Shown here: piece after piece, positions 1 to 7,945 of the stretch | Layout: each line of letters opens with the position of its first letter | How positions within the stretch are numbered: the first letter of the stretch is position 1 | Assembly (NCBI GenBank): GCA_014384665.1 | Contig: JACNFI010000331.1 | Coordinates: 1-14,117 of the forward strand | Length of the DNA stretch: 14,117 nt | Direction: 5' to 3' | DNA from: Candidatus Cloacimonadota bacterium | GTDB taxonomy: Bacteria > Cloacimonadota > Cloacimonadia > JGIOTU-2 | Translations under genes and position numbers: made by a program | Notes under the pieces: model-generated | The model's database searches: none | Seen by the model: the letters and a program-made list of their open reading frames with translations, nothing else | What the model was told of the DNA's origin: nothing

Positions 1-903
1 TTCTGAATCTACTAACTGTAATCCTCCTGATGCTTCTGTCTCATTAACATCAAACCTGGTGAAGTATACATCTATTTTGCTACCAACTGCACCTATAATA
101 TCAAATTCTATGAATGCAACAGTTCCTGTTTCTGATACTAAATCACTTAAAGCATAAATCACTATTTTTCCATCTTTAAGATTGGTTTCTACTGCATAAT
201 TTTGTTCTGCAAGAATACCATCTTTAAGCGTCAGTTCAGTCAAATGTAGCACTTCTAAATCAAAGGTAATGCTAATATCAATACCCTCAATCGCTGTTAC
301 TTCTTCTATAACAATTGGAATTTTTAATGTAGAGTTTATGTTTGTCTCAATTTCAGTTGATTCAAATGTTTCATAAGAAAGTATCTTTCTACTATCAGGT
401 GCCCAGTTACCTGAAACATCTCCAAGTCGTATTCCAATGAAGTCCTCATCTATTAAGTCTGATTCTAATGGGGTATATTCTCGAGTATTTTCATAAACTA
501 TCGGGGGCCAATCATTACATTCAGGAATAGGTTCTGGTGCAAATACCCAGTCAATACAATCACCATTTAACTCAGTAATTAAATCTGCGGCATATCTTGC
601 TACACGGGAAGCATCCATTCCACTAATGAAACCATTCATTGAAACATCTCCAGCTATCATCTCAAGACAATCAAATGAATATAAGTCAGCAACGTATCTC
701 GCAATCCGCGAAGCATCCGTTCCGCTTAATCCACCAAGGTCATCTGCTTTGGATGGAGTTGAAATATAATTACCACCAGGAATATCATTGAAAATATAAT
801 CTCCACTTGTATTAGTTGTAGTAGAATAAGTGCCATCTCCAGTAAGTTCTAATTCTGCATCTGGAATAGGAGAAGCATCACTATAATAGCCCATATTTCC
901 TGA
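1..903 (-). repeat. Direct repeat copy A: shared regulatory/dockerin/cohesin module
   Basis: This stretch aligns without net indel, at a constant offset of 3656 bases, to 3657-4559. My hand count gives about 100 mismatches in 900 bases (about 89% identity). The dockerin-proximal part (541-900) is more conserved (about 92%) than the cohesin part (about 87%). Similarity stops abruptly near 903. The repeat probably continues past the left edge, since copy B is followed by a sorting tail that copy A should also have. Confidence 0.95.
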
Positions 904-3267
904 AATATTAAATGTTGAGGCAGTAACCCAATCCAGAACAATAACATTATAATACTCCAATTCTGGCATTGTCAGAGTAATTACATTCTCTTCATAAACA
1001 AAAGGAACTGAGAGTGTATCCGTAAAATCTGGAGAGACAACACTTACCTGCTCACAGGTATTTTGCGCAGGTATTTGAACAGGCACATCAATTTGAGGAA
1101 GCATCTCGTGGTTCTCATCATCCCAATTATGATTTATTATATGGAGATATGATTGTGTTCCATCGTCTTTATCCATATAGGCTATAGTCACCTTTGATTC
1201 GTTGACAGGGGAGTTAAAGTTCAAGCCGCTATCCCAGTCTATGTTCCACTCGCCATTGAACGGGACAACACCGTTTACAGTAACCATCGTCTCATAATAG
1301 CTCATTATGACATTTCGATAGATACAATCGTATGCGTTCAGAAAATCCGCCTGCTGTTTCATTATTTCAATAAGCGGTGTGCCGTCGGAGAGAGTATCCT
1401 CCCATGCGTTCTCTTCGGCTTCATGAACTGGAAAGCAAAAATTTACTCCAGCTGCACGCATCTCCATTGCGTAGGTTAGCAAATATATGGCTCTTTGGTC
1501 AGCGGGTTCATCAATTCCGCCGAGATGGGCGAATGGCATCCCGAGTTGCCAGAAATCGCAGAACGCGACAATGGGAACCTCCTCGCCGAGGTATTCCACC
1601 GCTCGCCTCTTGAGCAGCCGCCAGATGTTTATTTGCGCCTGGTCGCCGATAAGGCATATTTTGCTGGTATCCGTTGCTGTAGAACAATGATAAGCAGGAA
1701 AGGTCAAGCAATCGCCCATAGGAGCCAGCATATAGTCAACATAGTGGGGCAGGATATAAGCGGAACCGTTGTAAGTGATATAAACATCCCGCTCAAGCGA
1801 TGCAGCATAAGCCAGCGAACTATCCGTCACCCTGCGCCACCAGGTAGAAAATATCAATTCATACATGAATGATTCCTCAATCAAATCCTGTATCGTCGCA
1901 ACCCAGACATCTTCAGAAAAGACGAGTAGCCATAGCAGGTGGTAGTAATCGGATGGGAACCAATCAAGGAATAGTTTGTTCGGCGGGTATAAGATATTGT
2001 CCCATGTAAGCTCTCCGCCAAATGGATTAAGCGTCCAGTCGTTAGCTTGCAGGTATTTTCGATAGTTGAAGCTATTCATCGTGCCATCGGGACACTGTAT
2101 GGTATCGGAGAGGTCTATTAGTTTTTCCGTTTCCCATCGGGGGTCGGAAGATGCCCAGCCGAGGCTGTCGCAGTATCTTGCCAGGAGGAACTGCCTGAAC
2201 CCCTGCCCGAAAAGCTGCATCTCAGAAATGTATGCCACGCTGTCGGTTGAAAATAACAGAACCTTTTCAGCAGGCACAGGCTCAACCAGAAAGGAGCGGA
2301 TGGAATCGGTGTTTCCTATATGAAACACTGGTGGGTCAAAATCCTGCCACGAGGAGCCCTCCCAGTAGACCGCATGAAACGAATCAAGTATATGCTCTGT
2401 TGGGAATCTCAGATATACCTGTTTGATAGTCCTTATCCGTCCGAAATCTATCTCAACCCAATGGCTATCGCCTACTTCGGAGTGCCAGAATGTTGCAAAA
2501 TCATCATCAAAAGCGAGTTGGGCAGAATCGTTCATTGAACTTGCCGATGCTTCTGGCATGAACCATTCCACAGGGTCAATATATCCATGCCCGAATACTA
2601 CAGACAGTTTTGTCGCAAAGTTGGCTGTTCCTATAGTGTAGTCATCATAGCCGATATTCTTATTATTTGACGAATCAGCATCAAGGGAAAGCTTATAAGC
2701 CCCATCTATCTCGTCGAACTCGAGAGCATTAACATTTGCGTCAAGTTGCTCAAAAGCCCAGTAAAGGCAATAATCAAGGTAATTCTCATTTGCGATTATG
2801 CCGTTGGTTATTGTAAAGTCAAACGGACTCGGCTGGTAATAGATTTCGCCATCCGCGTTAAGAGTGACAAAATCATCATACACGGGTTCAGGAATCTCGA
2901 ACGGATAGATGTGGTCATCATCGTAGGGATTATCGCAGGGCCATCCACCTTCTATTGTAAGTTGCGCAACCTGAACACCACCTTCAAATAAGGCTCCACG
3001 AGCATTTAACTCAGGTGGAAATTCCCATAAACCATAAAGCGGGTCTGTGAAGGGATTCCCTGGCATGCTACTATACTTGAACCAGGCTCTCTTCACATAT
3101 TGCGGATTGATGTATACTGCGGCATTAACAGTTGAGTCATTCCATACAACAGGACCAAATGTCCAGACCCTCACATCATTCAAATTATTTACGACTTGTG
3201 CTGGAACTGGCTGTATTAACCCCCAGCTCAAACTTATCAGAATAATTAGGACGATTTTTTTAAGCAT
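1..3267 (-). CDS. Secreted multidomain protein, discoidin-like + possible glycosidase-like barrel, with dockerin/cohesin tail (partial, C-terminus beyond left edge)
   Basis: The minus-strand frame is open without a stop for 1089 codons from an ATG at 3267 to the window edge, so the C-terminus is missing. AAAGGTG (3274-3280) lies just before the ATG. Residues 1-24 form a signal peptide (MLKKIVLIILISLSWG, probable cleavage after VPA), so the product is exported. Around residues 165-187 a segment ending in LEFDEIDGAY looks like a barrel strand with catalytic-type acids. Residues about 235-350 resemble an F5/8 type C (discoidin) carbohydrate-binding domain (ASSMNDSAQLAFDDDFATFW, then WVEIDFG). 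Residues about 350-775 look like the rest of a glycosidase-like barrel plus a beta-sandwich; I could not assign a family. From about residue 789 come a carboxypeptidase-regulatory-like domain, a dockerin-like region (GMDASRVARYAADL, then GDVSGNW) and a cohesin-like domain, all near-identical to the tail of the neighbouring protease. G+C is visibly higher in the unique part. The sequence supports export and modularity; enzyme activity is inference. Confidence 0.85.
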   Translation of the reverse strand, partial: MLKKIVLIILISLSWGLIQPVPAQVVNNLNDVRVWTFGPVVWNDSTVNAAVYINPQYVKRAWFKYSSMPGNPFTDPLYGLWEFPPELNARGALFEGGVQVAQLTIEGGWPCDNPYDDDHIYPFEIPEPVYDDFVTLNADGEIYYQPSPFDFTITNGIIANENYLDYCLYWAFEQLDANVNALEFDEIDGAYKLSLDADSSNNKNIGYDDYTIGTANFATKLSVVFGHGYIDPVEWFMPEASASSMNDSAQLAFDDDFATFWHSEVGDSHWVEIDFGRIRTIKQVYLRFPTEHILDSFHAVYWEGSSWQDFDPPVFHIGNTDSIRSFLVEPVPAEKVLLFSTDSVAYISEMQLFGQGFRQFLLARYCDSLGWASSDPRWETEKLIDLSDTIQCPDGTMNSFNYRKYLQANDWTLNPFGGELTWDNILYPPNKLFLDWFPSDYYHLLWLLVFSEDVWVATIQDLIEESFMYELIFSTWWRRVTDSSLAYAASLERDVYITYNGSAYILPHYVDYMLAPMGDCLTFPAYHCSTATDTSKICLIGDQAQINIWRLLKRRAVEYLGEEVPIVAFCDFWQLGMPFAHLGGIDEPADQRAIYLLTYAMEMRAAGVNFCFPVHEAEENAWEDTLSDGTPLIEIMKQQADFLNAYDCIYRNVIMSYYETMVTVNGVVPFNGEWNIDWDSGLNFNSPVNESKVTIAYMDKDDGTQSYLHIINHNWDDENHEMLPQIDVPVQIPAQNTCEQVSVVSPDFTDTLSVPFVYEENVITLTMPELEYYNVIVLDWVTASTFNISGNMGYYSDASPIPDAELELTGDGTYSTTTNTSGDYIFNDIPGGNYISTPSKADDLGGLSGTDASRIARYVADLYSFDCLEMIAGDVSMNGFISGMDASRVARYAADLITELNGDCIDWVFAPEPIPECNDWPPIVYENTREYTPLESDLIDEDFIGIRLGDVSGNWAPDSRKILSYETFESTEIETNINSTLKIPIVIEEVTAIEGIDISITFDLEVLHLTELTLKDGILAEQNYAVETNLKDGKIVIYALSDLVSETGTVAFIEFDIIGAVGSKIDVYFTRFDVNETEASGGLQLVDSE

Positions 3268-3282
3268 TTTTATCACCTTTCA

Positions 3283-3318
3283 CTACCTCAATTCCTGAGG
3301 CAGGTCGCCTAAGGCGAC
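3283..3318 (-). other. Two adjacent hairpins between the surface-protein genes, one spanning the stop codon
   Basis: CTACCTCA (3283-3290) pairs with TGAGGCAG (3296-3303); in minus-strand RNA this is an 8-bp stem with one G-U pair and a 5-base loop. GTCGCC (3304-3309) pairs perfectly with GGCGAC (3313-3318) around a 3-base loop, and the TAG stop of the protease gene (3309-3311) lies at its edge. Neither stem is followed by a U-run, so these are not classical intrinsic terminators. They could be mRNA-processing or attenuating structures, or a small intergenic repeat. The two genes are only 41 bases apart and are probably cotranscribed. Confidence 0.6.
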
Positions 3319-6300
3319 AAAAGTAGCAGTTTTTTGGTTTGAGAATAATTCTTTTTTCCTGATGTGGCTCTGCTTTTGGTGGACAATTTATAGAAATAAA
3401 TTCCTGAACCCATACCTTCAGCATCCCATTCAATCTGTTTTCTACTACCAGCTAACACAAAACCATTAACAAGCTCTTCTACAAGTTGTCCACGAACATT
3501 ATAAATCTGAATATTAACATGGGCATCCTTTGGCAAGTCATATCTAATAACTGTCTTTGAATCAAATGGATTTGGATAATTTGGGTAGAGCGTAAATTTA
3601 TCTGGAAGAAGTTGAACTACATTCACTTCTAATCTTCGTGTAACTATTTCTGCTCCTTCTGAATCTACTAACTGTAATCCTCCTGATGCTTCTGTCTCAT
3701 TAACATCAAACTTTGTGAAGTAAACATCTGTTTTGCTACCAGCTGTACCAATAACATCAAATTCTATGAATGCAACAGTTCCTGTTTCTGATACTAAATC
3801 ACTTAGAGCATAAATCACCATTTTCCCATATTTAAGATTAGTTTCTATTGCATAATTTTTGTCTTCAAGAATACCATCTTTAAGTGTCAGGTCAGTCAGA
3901 TGTAGCATTTCTGAATCAAATGCAATAACAATATCAATACCTTCAATTGGTGTTACATTTTCTATTACTATTGGAATTTTCATGATAGAGTTTATGTTTG
4001 TATCAAATTCAATTGCTTCAAATGATTCAGAAGAAAGTGTCACTCTACTATCAGGTGCCCAGTTACCTGATACATCTCCAAGTCTTATTCCAATAAAGTC
4101 TTCATCTGTTAAGTCTAATTCTAAGGGAGAATAATCTCTTGTAGATTCATAAACTATCGGTGGCCAGCCTGCACAATCAGGTATAGGGTCTGGTGTAAAT
4201 ACCCATTCAATACCATCATCATTTAATTCAGTAATTAAATCTGCAGCATATCTTGCTACTCTGGAAGCATCCATTCCACTAATATAACTATTTATTGAAA
4301 CATCTCCAGCTATCATCTCAAAGCAATCAAACGAATATAAGTCAGCAGCATATCTCGCAATCCGCGAAGCATCCATTCCGCTTAATCCACCGAGATCATC
4401 TGCTTTGGATGGAGTTGATACATAATTACCACCGGGAATATCATTGAAAATATAATCACCACTTGTATTAGTTGTAGTGGAATAAGTGCCATCTCCAGTA
4501 AGTTCTAATTCTGCATTTGGAATAGGAGAAGCATTACTATAGTAACCAATATTTCCTTCAATGTCAAAATCACAGGGAATTACTGTAAAGTAGCCATCAT
4601 TTACTGTAACACTCGCTTCATTAACCTGAGCAAAACTAAATACCAAATCTGTAAACTCTCCTTCTGAACCCACTACATCAAATTCAAGATAGGCAATTAC
4701 ACCACTTCCGCTAAATAAATCTGACAAAGCATAAAATACAAGTGTAATCTCTCCAGGCACATCAGTATTTGCAAAGAATCCATAATCTTCATTCTCTAAT
4801 ACACCACCTGTTAGAGTTGCTCCCGTAGCATCTATTACTCCCTCATTAAATGTAATAACTACATCTATCCCTTCTATCGCTATCTCTTCTGGATTATCCA
4901 GAGTTAAGGGTATTGAAACCTGTGAACCCGGACATCCCTCTGCATCTATTGGTAGTAATAATGAGAGTTCACCTTCAGGATTTAGAATAAAATCAATATC
5001 AGTTGTTGCTTCTCCAGATAAAACCTCAACATCTGTTATTGTAGAATTTATATATCCAGCTAATGATGCGGTAACATCATAATTGCCTGGTGCAATAGTG
5101 ATTGAATAATCTCCATTTGCTTCAGGGTTCACTGTTATCCCGTTTGCGGTAACTTCTACATCTTCAACATTCCCACTGCCACCATTTAGAGTAACTGAAC
5201 CTTCAATAGTGCCATCTGGCAGATAAAGAGTAAAATAGTCATCACTGTAATCATAGACAGAACTGTTAGCTGCGTCAGTTATTTTTATTTTGTAATAGTC
5301 TGATTCATCATAACTTGTAGAAATTGCCCAACTATAGGTTCCATTATTTGGTGTATTACTTGAAATAGTAGCATAATAACTGCCTATCTGGTAAAGCTTA
5401 ATACTAACACTACTACCTGCATTCTCGCTTGTCCATGTAATATCATAAGTAGAACCGATTGCCCAATTCTCACCACCATTTGGAGAGGTAACTGTAATTG
5501 ATGGTTCAGGATGTAAATTAAAAATACCAGCTTGATTAGATGTAAAATTATAACCACCGGGAGTTAAATCATTCAAGTAATAGTATCCATTGTAATATCC
5601 AGACCAACCCCAGTTAATGTGAAAATGATCTGTTCCTTCATATCCGTCAAGATTAAATGCATGACCACTATCATTCTCTCCTCTATAAACAAGAGGACGA
5701 CCATTATCTAATTCTTCGCGAAGCATACTTTCCCAGACTGAAGAAGAATAATTATTTTTATATCTATAAATTGCATCGTTATCATATCCGAAATATGTCT
5801 CAAAAGCAACAACTGACTGGGAAGTATATGCCCCAGAACCATAAGGTCCATAATCCATATTTACACTAACTCCGCAATGATAGAGTAATTCTCTTGTAGC
5901 ATTAGTTGGTGAACTGTTATACATATCTGACCAATCATAGGTTGTTGCACCAAAATCAACATAAAGGTAACCATAGTCTGAATAATAGCCATGTGAACCA
6001 GTTCCTGTAGTTGGATGTGCCCAATATTTCATAACTTGAGCCATTGCTACAGCAACACAACCGGCATAAACATAACCGCCAGGTCCATAAGGGTCAGCAG
6101 GACAGTAAGTATTCCAGGAATAACCCTGGTCCCAATTTGTGGAAAGAAGTGGAGAAACATCCCTGATATCTCTAATTATTTCAAACTCTTCAGATACTAC
6201 ATTTAATCTTGACCATTCATTTCTGATTTCTTCATTTCCAAGTAAATTATTTTCTTTTACATAAACAATCTGTTCTTTAAAGCTTGCAAGCATTTCGTCA

Positions 6301-6710
6301 AATTGTGGTGGATGATTCTCAAGGCTATATTCGTGTTCAAAATTATATCCTAAAATAGGAAAAACAGCATCATCAGCAGCAACCAGAACAAAACCACCAG
6401 CAGGCAAACCAAAATTGAAAAAGTAATAAACATTTTCTGAATTTTCTTTCTCTATAAAAGTTTCAACAATTTCAGGATTATTAGATGCTTTAACATTCCT
6501 TTCTAAATACCAATTCATTGCGACCTGTTTTGCGGTTTCAATATTAACCGTTGCAGAATAAATTAGTGATGGGATAATTAATAATAATATAATGATAACG
6601 AACTGACTTTTTCTTTTGCCCGAAAATAATCGGCCAGTCTGCCATCTTTCCGGCAGGAATTTCCCTGATAAATGGGGATTAAACATAGTTTTTAACGCTT
6701 TGCTCAACAT
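3309..6710 (-). CDS. Secreted C10-family (streptopain-like) cysteine protease with two cohesin-like domains, a dockerin-like region and a C-terminal sorting tail
   Basis: The product has 1133 residues. Start at 6710 is supported by AGGAG at 6716-6720. A hydrophobic signal segment (residues 37-52, FVIIILLLIIPSLIYS) follows an unusually long 36-residue N-terminal stretch. Residues about 58-180 look like the C10 pro-peptide. The peptidase domain (about 185-400) shows the catalytic Cys218 in GCVAVAMAQVMKYW and His350 in GHAFNLDGYEG, followed by HINWGWSG. Next come a Kre9/KNH-type Ig-like domain (about 403-495, TSPNGGENWAIGSTYDITW), a regulatory-like domain (500-577), cohesin-like domain 1 (about 590-710), a second regulatory-like domain (718-768), a dockerin-like region (770-885, ending GDVSGNW), cohesin-like domain 2 (about 890-1018) and a FlgD/type-IX-like tail (1035-1110, YPNYPNPFDSKTVIRYDLP, GSGIYFYKLS). 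Both catalytic residues are present, so it is probably active after pro-peptide removal, cleaving proteins outside the cell. The last 20 residues are atypical for such tails. Confidence 0.93.
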   Translation of the reverse strand: MLSKALKTMFNPHLSGKFLPERWQTGRLFSGKRKSQFVIIILLLIIPSLIYSATVNIETAKQVAMNWYLERNVKASNNPEIVETFIEKENSENVYYFFNFGLPAGGFVLVAADDAVFPILGYNFEHEYSLENHPPQFDEMLASFKEQIVYVKENNLLGNEEIRNEWSRLNVVSEEFEIIRDIRDVSPLLSTNWDQGYSWNTYCPADPYGPGGYVYAGCVAVAMAQVMKYWAHPTTGTGSHGYYSDYGYLYVDFGATTYDWSDMYNSSPTNATRELLYHCGVSVNMDYGPYGSGAYTSQSVVAFETYFGYDNDAIYRYKNNYSSSVWESMLREELDNGRPLVYRGENDSGHAFNLDGYEGTDHFHINWGWSGYYNGYYYLNDLTPGGYNFTSNQAGIFNLHPEPSITVTSPNGGENWAIGSTYDITWTSENAGSSVSIKLYQIGSYYATISSNTPNNGTYSWAISTSYDESDYYKIKITDAANSSVYDYSDDYFTLYLPDGTIEGSVTLNGGSGNVEDVEVTANGITVNPEANGDYSITIAPGNYDVTASLAGYINSTITDVEVLSGEATTDIDFILNPEGELSLLLPIDAEGCPGSQVSIPLTLDNPEEIAIEGIDVVITFNEGVIDATGATLTGGVLENEDYGFFANTDVPGEITLVFYALSDLFSGSGVIAYLEFDVVGSEGEFTDLVFSFAQVNEASVTVNDGYFTVIPCDFDIEGNIGYYSNASPIPNAELELTGDGTYSTTTNTSGDYIFNDIPGGNYVSTPSKADDLGGLSGMDASRIARYAADLYSFDCFEMIAGDVSINSYISGMDASRVARYAADLITELNDDGIEWVFTPDPIPDCAGWPPIVYESTRDYSPLELDLTDEDFIGIRLGDVSGNWAPDSRVTLSSESFEAIEFDTNINSIMKIPIVIENVTPIEGIDIVIAFDSEMLHLTDLTLKDGILEDKNYAIETNLKYGKMVIYALSDLVSETGTVAFIEFDVIGTAGSKTDVYFTKFDVNETEASGGLQLVDSEGAEIVTRRLEVNVVQLLPDKFTLYPNYPNPFDSKTVIRYDLPKDAHVNIQIYNVRGQLVEELVNGFVLAGSRKQIEWDAEGMGSGIYFYKLSTKSRATSGKKNYSQTKKLLLLSP
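3657..4559 (-). repeat. Direct repeat copy B: shared regulatory/dockerin/cohesin module
   Basis: This is the second copy of the module, inside the C10 peptidase gene, covering residues of about 718-1018 of that protein. It has the same orientation and reading frame as copy A. Most differences are scattered single bases, many at third codon positions, which indicates selection on the protein after duplication. Confidence 0.95.
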
Positions 6711-6715
6711 TTTTT

Positions 6716-6720
6716 CTCCT
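6716..6720 (-). promoter_or_regulatory. Ribosome binding site of the C10 protease gene
   Basis: AGGAG sits 5 bases before the ATG at 6710. It decides the start: the next in-frame ATG (6686) has no such motif. It therefore fixes the unusually long N-terminal stretch ahead of the signal segment. Confidence 0.75.
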
Positions 6721-6745
6721 TACTTTGATTTTTTGGTTTTTGTTA

Positions 6746-6771
6746 ATTTGCACTTTTAAATATATGCAAAT
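6746..6771. promoter_or_regulatory. Perfect 7-bp inverted repeat upstream of the protease gene
   Basis: ATTTGCA (6746-6752) and TGCAAAT (6765-6771) form a perfect inverted repeat with a 12-base AT-rich spacer, 36 bases before the protease start codon. It could be an operator or a weak 5' UTR hairpin. In so AT-rich a region, chance occurrence cannot be excluded. Confidence 0.35.
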
Positions 6772-6931
6772 ATCTGACTAAATTGGTTAACATCTTATAA
6801 TTCCAATATACTATATATACATTAGATTTACCCCTTACTAATCTCACTTTCTTCAAGGTTCTAATTCATTTTTATATCTGGTACGAATAATTAATTAGAA
6901 AATATTTTTTATCTGGAAACTTAGATTAATA

Positions 6932-6959
6932 TTTGTAGAAGTTTATTTTTTTATGTCAA
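6932..6959 (-). promoter_or_regulatory. Possible sigma70-type promoter for the protease gene
   Basis: On the minus strand a perfect TTGACA (6954-6959) is followed after 16 bases by TACAAA (6932-6937), a 4-of-6 match to the -10 consensus. It would give a leader of over 200 bases. Promoter consensus in this lineage is unknown and AT-rich DNA yields such matches readily. Confidence 0.2.
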
Positions 6960-7069
6960 ATTTATTAAACAAGTTTGCAGAAAATTCCATAAATAATTTT
7001 TATCTGATTTTCATAATTATAATTCATCATATTTTTTCAAGTTTTATAGTTATCTTAATTTTTTAGTTG

Positions 7070-7924
7070 TTACAATTTCTTGGTCAAATATTCTTCCAAT
7101 AAGTTTCCAGTCACTTCTCTGCGATATTTGATATTTGAACGAATATCTGAAATAGGGAAGATTTCTGACCTCAAAATTGATTTTGCTTTTTCAATATTTG
7201 AATTATTTATTTTTTTATTTATTAGAAAATTTTCTGTTTTACATAATCGTAAAACAGTTGGTGACACGCTTCCAGCAGATAATTTGATCCATTTCATTTT
7301 TTCGTTATATTTACATATCCCAGCTAAAGATGTTTTGCTGATTGTCAAAGCATTTCTCTGTCCCACTTTTCTGAAATAATAAGAAACATTTTTTTCTTTT
7401 ATAATTGGAATTTCAATGTGTTGGATAAATTCTTTTTCTTTCAAAACTGTCATTCCCGGACCGAGAAAAAATTCTGTAATCGGAATTTTTCGGGAAGAAT
7501 CATCAAATAAATTTTGAACTGATATTTTGGCTTCTAAAACCATCAAAGGCGGAATGCTGTCTCCGGCTGGAGAAGCATTTGCAAGATTTCCGCCAAGAGT
7601 TGCACGATTGCGAATCTGGGGAGAACCGATTGTCTTTAATGCTTGTATCATTATGGGAAAATGCTTATTGATTACTTGGTCTTGTATAATTTTACTTATT
7701 GGAATTGCGGAACCAATATAAATATAATTTTCATTAGGAAATATTTCATTAAGTTCAGTAATTTCAGATAAATTTATGATTACATCTGCTTTTTGAAATT
7801 TTTCTTTTTCTACCAACAAATCAGTGCAACCTGCAATAAACACAATTTTTTGAGATTTGCAATCTGAAACTTTATTTTTTAATTCTGCAATACTTTTTGG
7901 AGAAAGAATTATCTTATTTTTCAT
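7070..7924 (-). CDS. xdhB: Xanthine dehydrogenase family, FAD-binding subunit
   Basis: The product has 284 residues, the usual length for the separate FAD subunit (CoxM/XdhB type) of molybdenum hydroxylases. It binds FAD and passes electrons from the Fe-S centres to NAD+ or another acceptor in the cytoplasm. Two FAD-binding signatures are visible: AGCTDLLVE (residues 31-39) and IGSPQIRNRATLGGNLANAS (99-118), continuing PAGDSIPPL. The C-terminal CO-dehydrogenase flavoprotein-type domain shows VGQRNALTISKTSLAG and the typical ending SDIRSNIKYRREVTGNLLEE. It lies 21 bases downstream of the molybdenum subunit and is probably cotranslated with it. No clear Shine-Dalgarno motif precedes the ATG. 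The [2Fe-2S] subunit normally encoded beside it is absent; the next gene is a protease 359 bases away. Confidence 0.93.
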   Translation of the reverse strand: MKNKIILSPKSIAELKNKVSDCKSQKIVFIAGCTDLLVEKEKFQKADVIINLSEITELNEIFPNENYIYIGSAIPISKIIQDQVINKHFPIMIQALKTIGSPQIRNRATLGGNLANASPAGDSIPPLMVLEAKISVQNLFDDSSRKIPITEFFLGPGMTVLKEKEFIQHIEIPIIKEKNVSYYFRKVGQRNALTISKTSLAGICKYNEKMKWIKLSAGSVSPTVLRLCKTENFLINKKINNSNIEKAKSILRSEIFPISDIRSNIKYRREVTGNLLEEYLTKKL

Positions 7925-7945
7925 TATTTCTGATTTTTTAGAAAT

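Larger units (their letters stand above)
6711..7069. other. AT-rich intergenic region, no gene seen
   Basis: These 359 bases separate the FAD-subunit gene from the protease gene. I find no open frame of note in either direction and no C-x4-C-G-x-C ferredoxin-like coding remnant, although this is where an Fe-S subunit gene could be expected. No strong GC stem followed by a U-run is visible. The region should hold the end of the molybdenum-hydroxylase transcript and the promoter of the surface-protein pair. Confidence 0.7.

Noticed and set aside
1..3267. Left gene as a pseudogene
   Set aside because: I read every codon from 3267 to the edge and found no stop or frame change; it is cut by the window, not broken.
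1377..3298. Several plus-strand open frames of 64-125 codons opposite the left gene
   Set aside because: The minus strand is one uninterrupted frame with signal peptide and recognisable domains; the plus frames overlap each other and show no domain or ribosome site.
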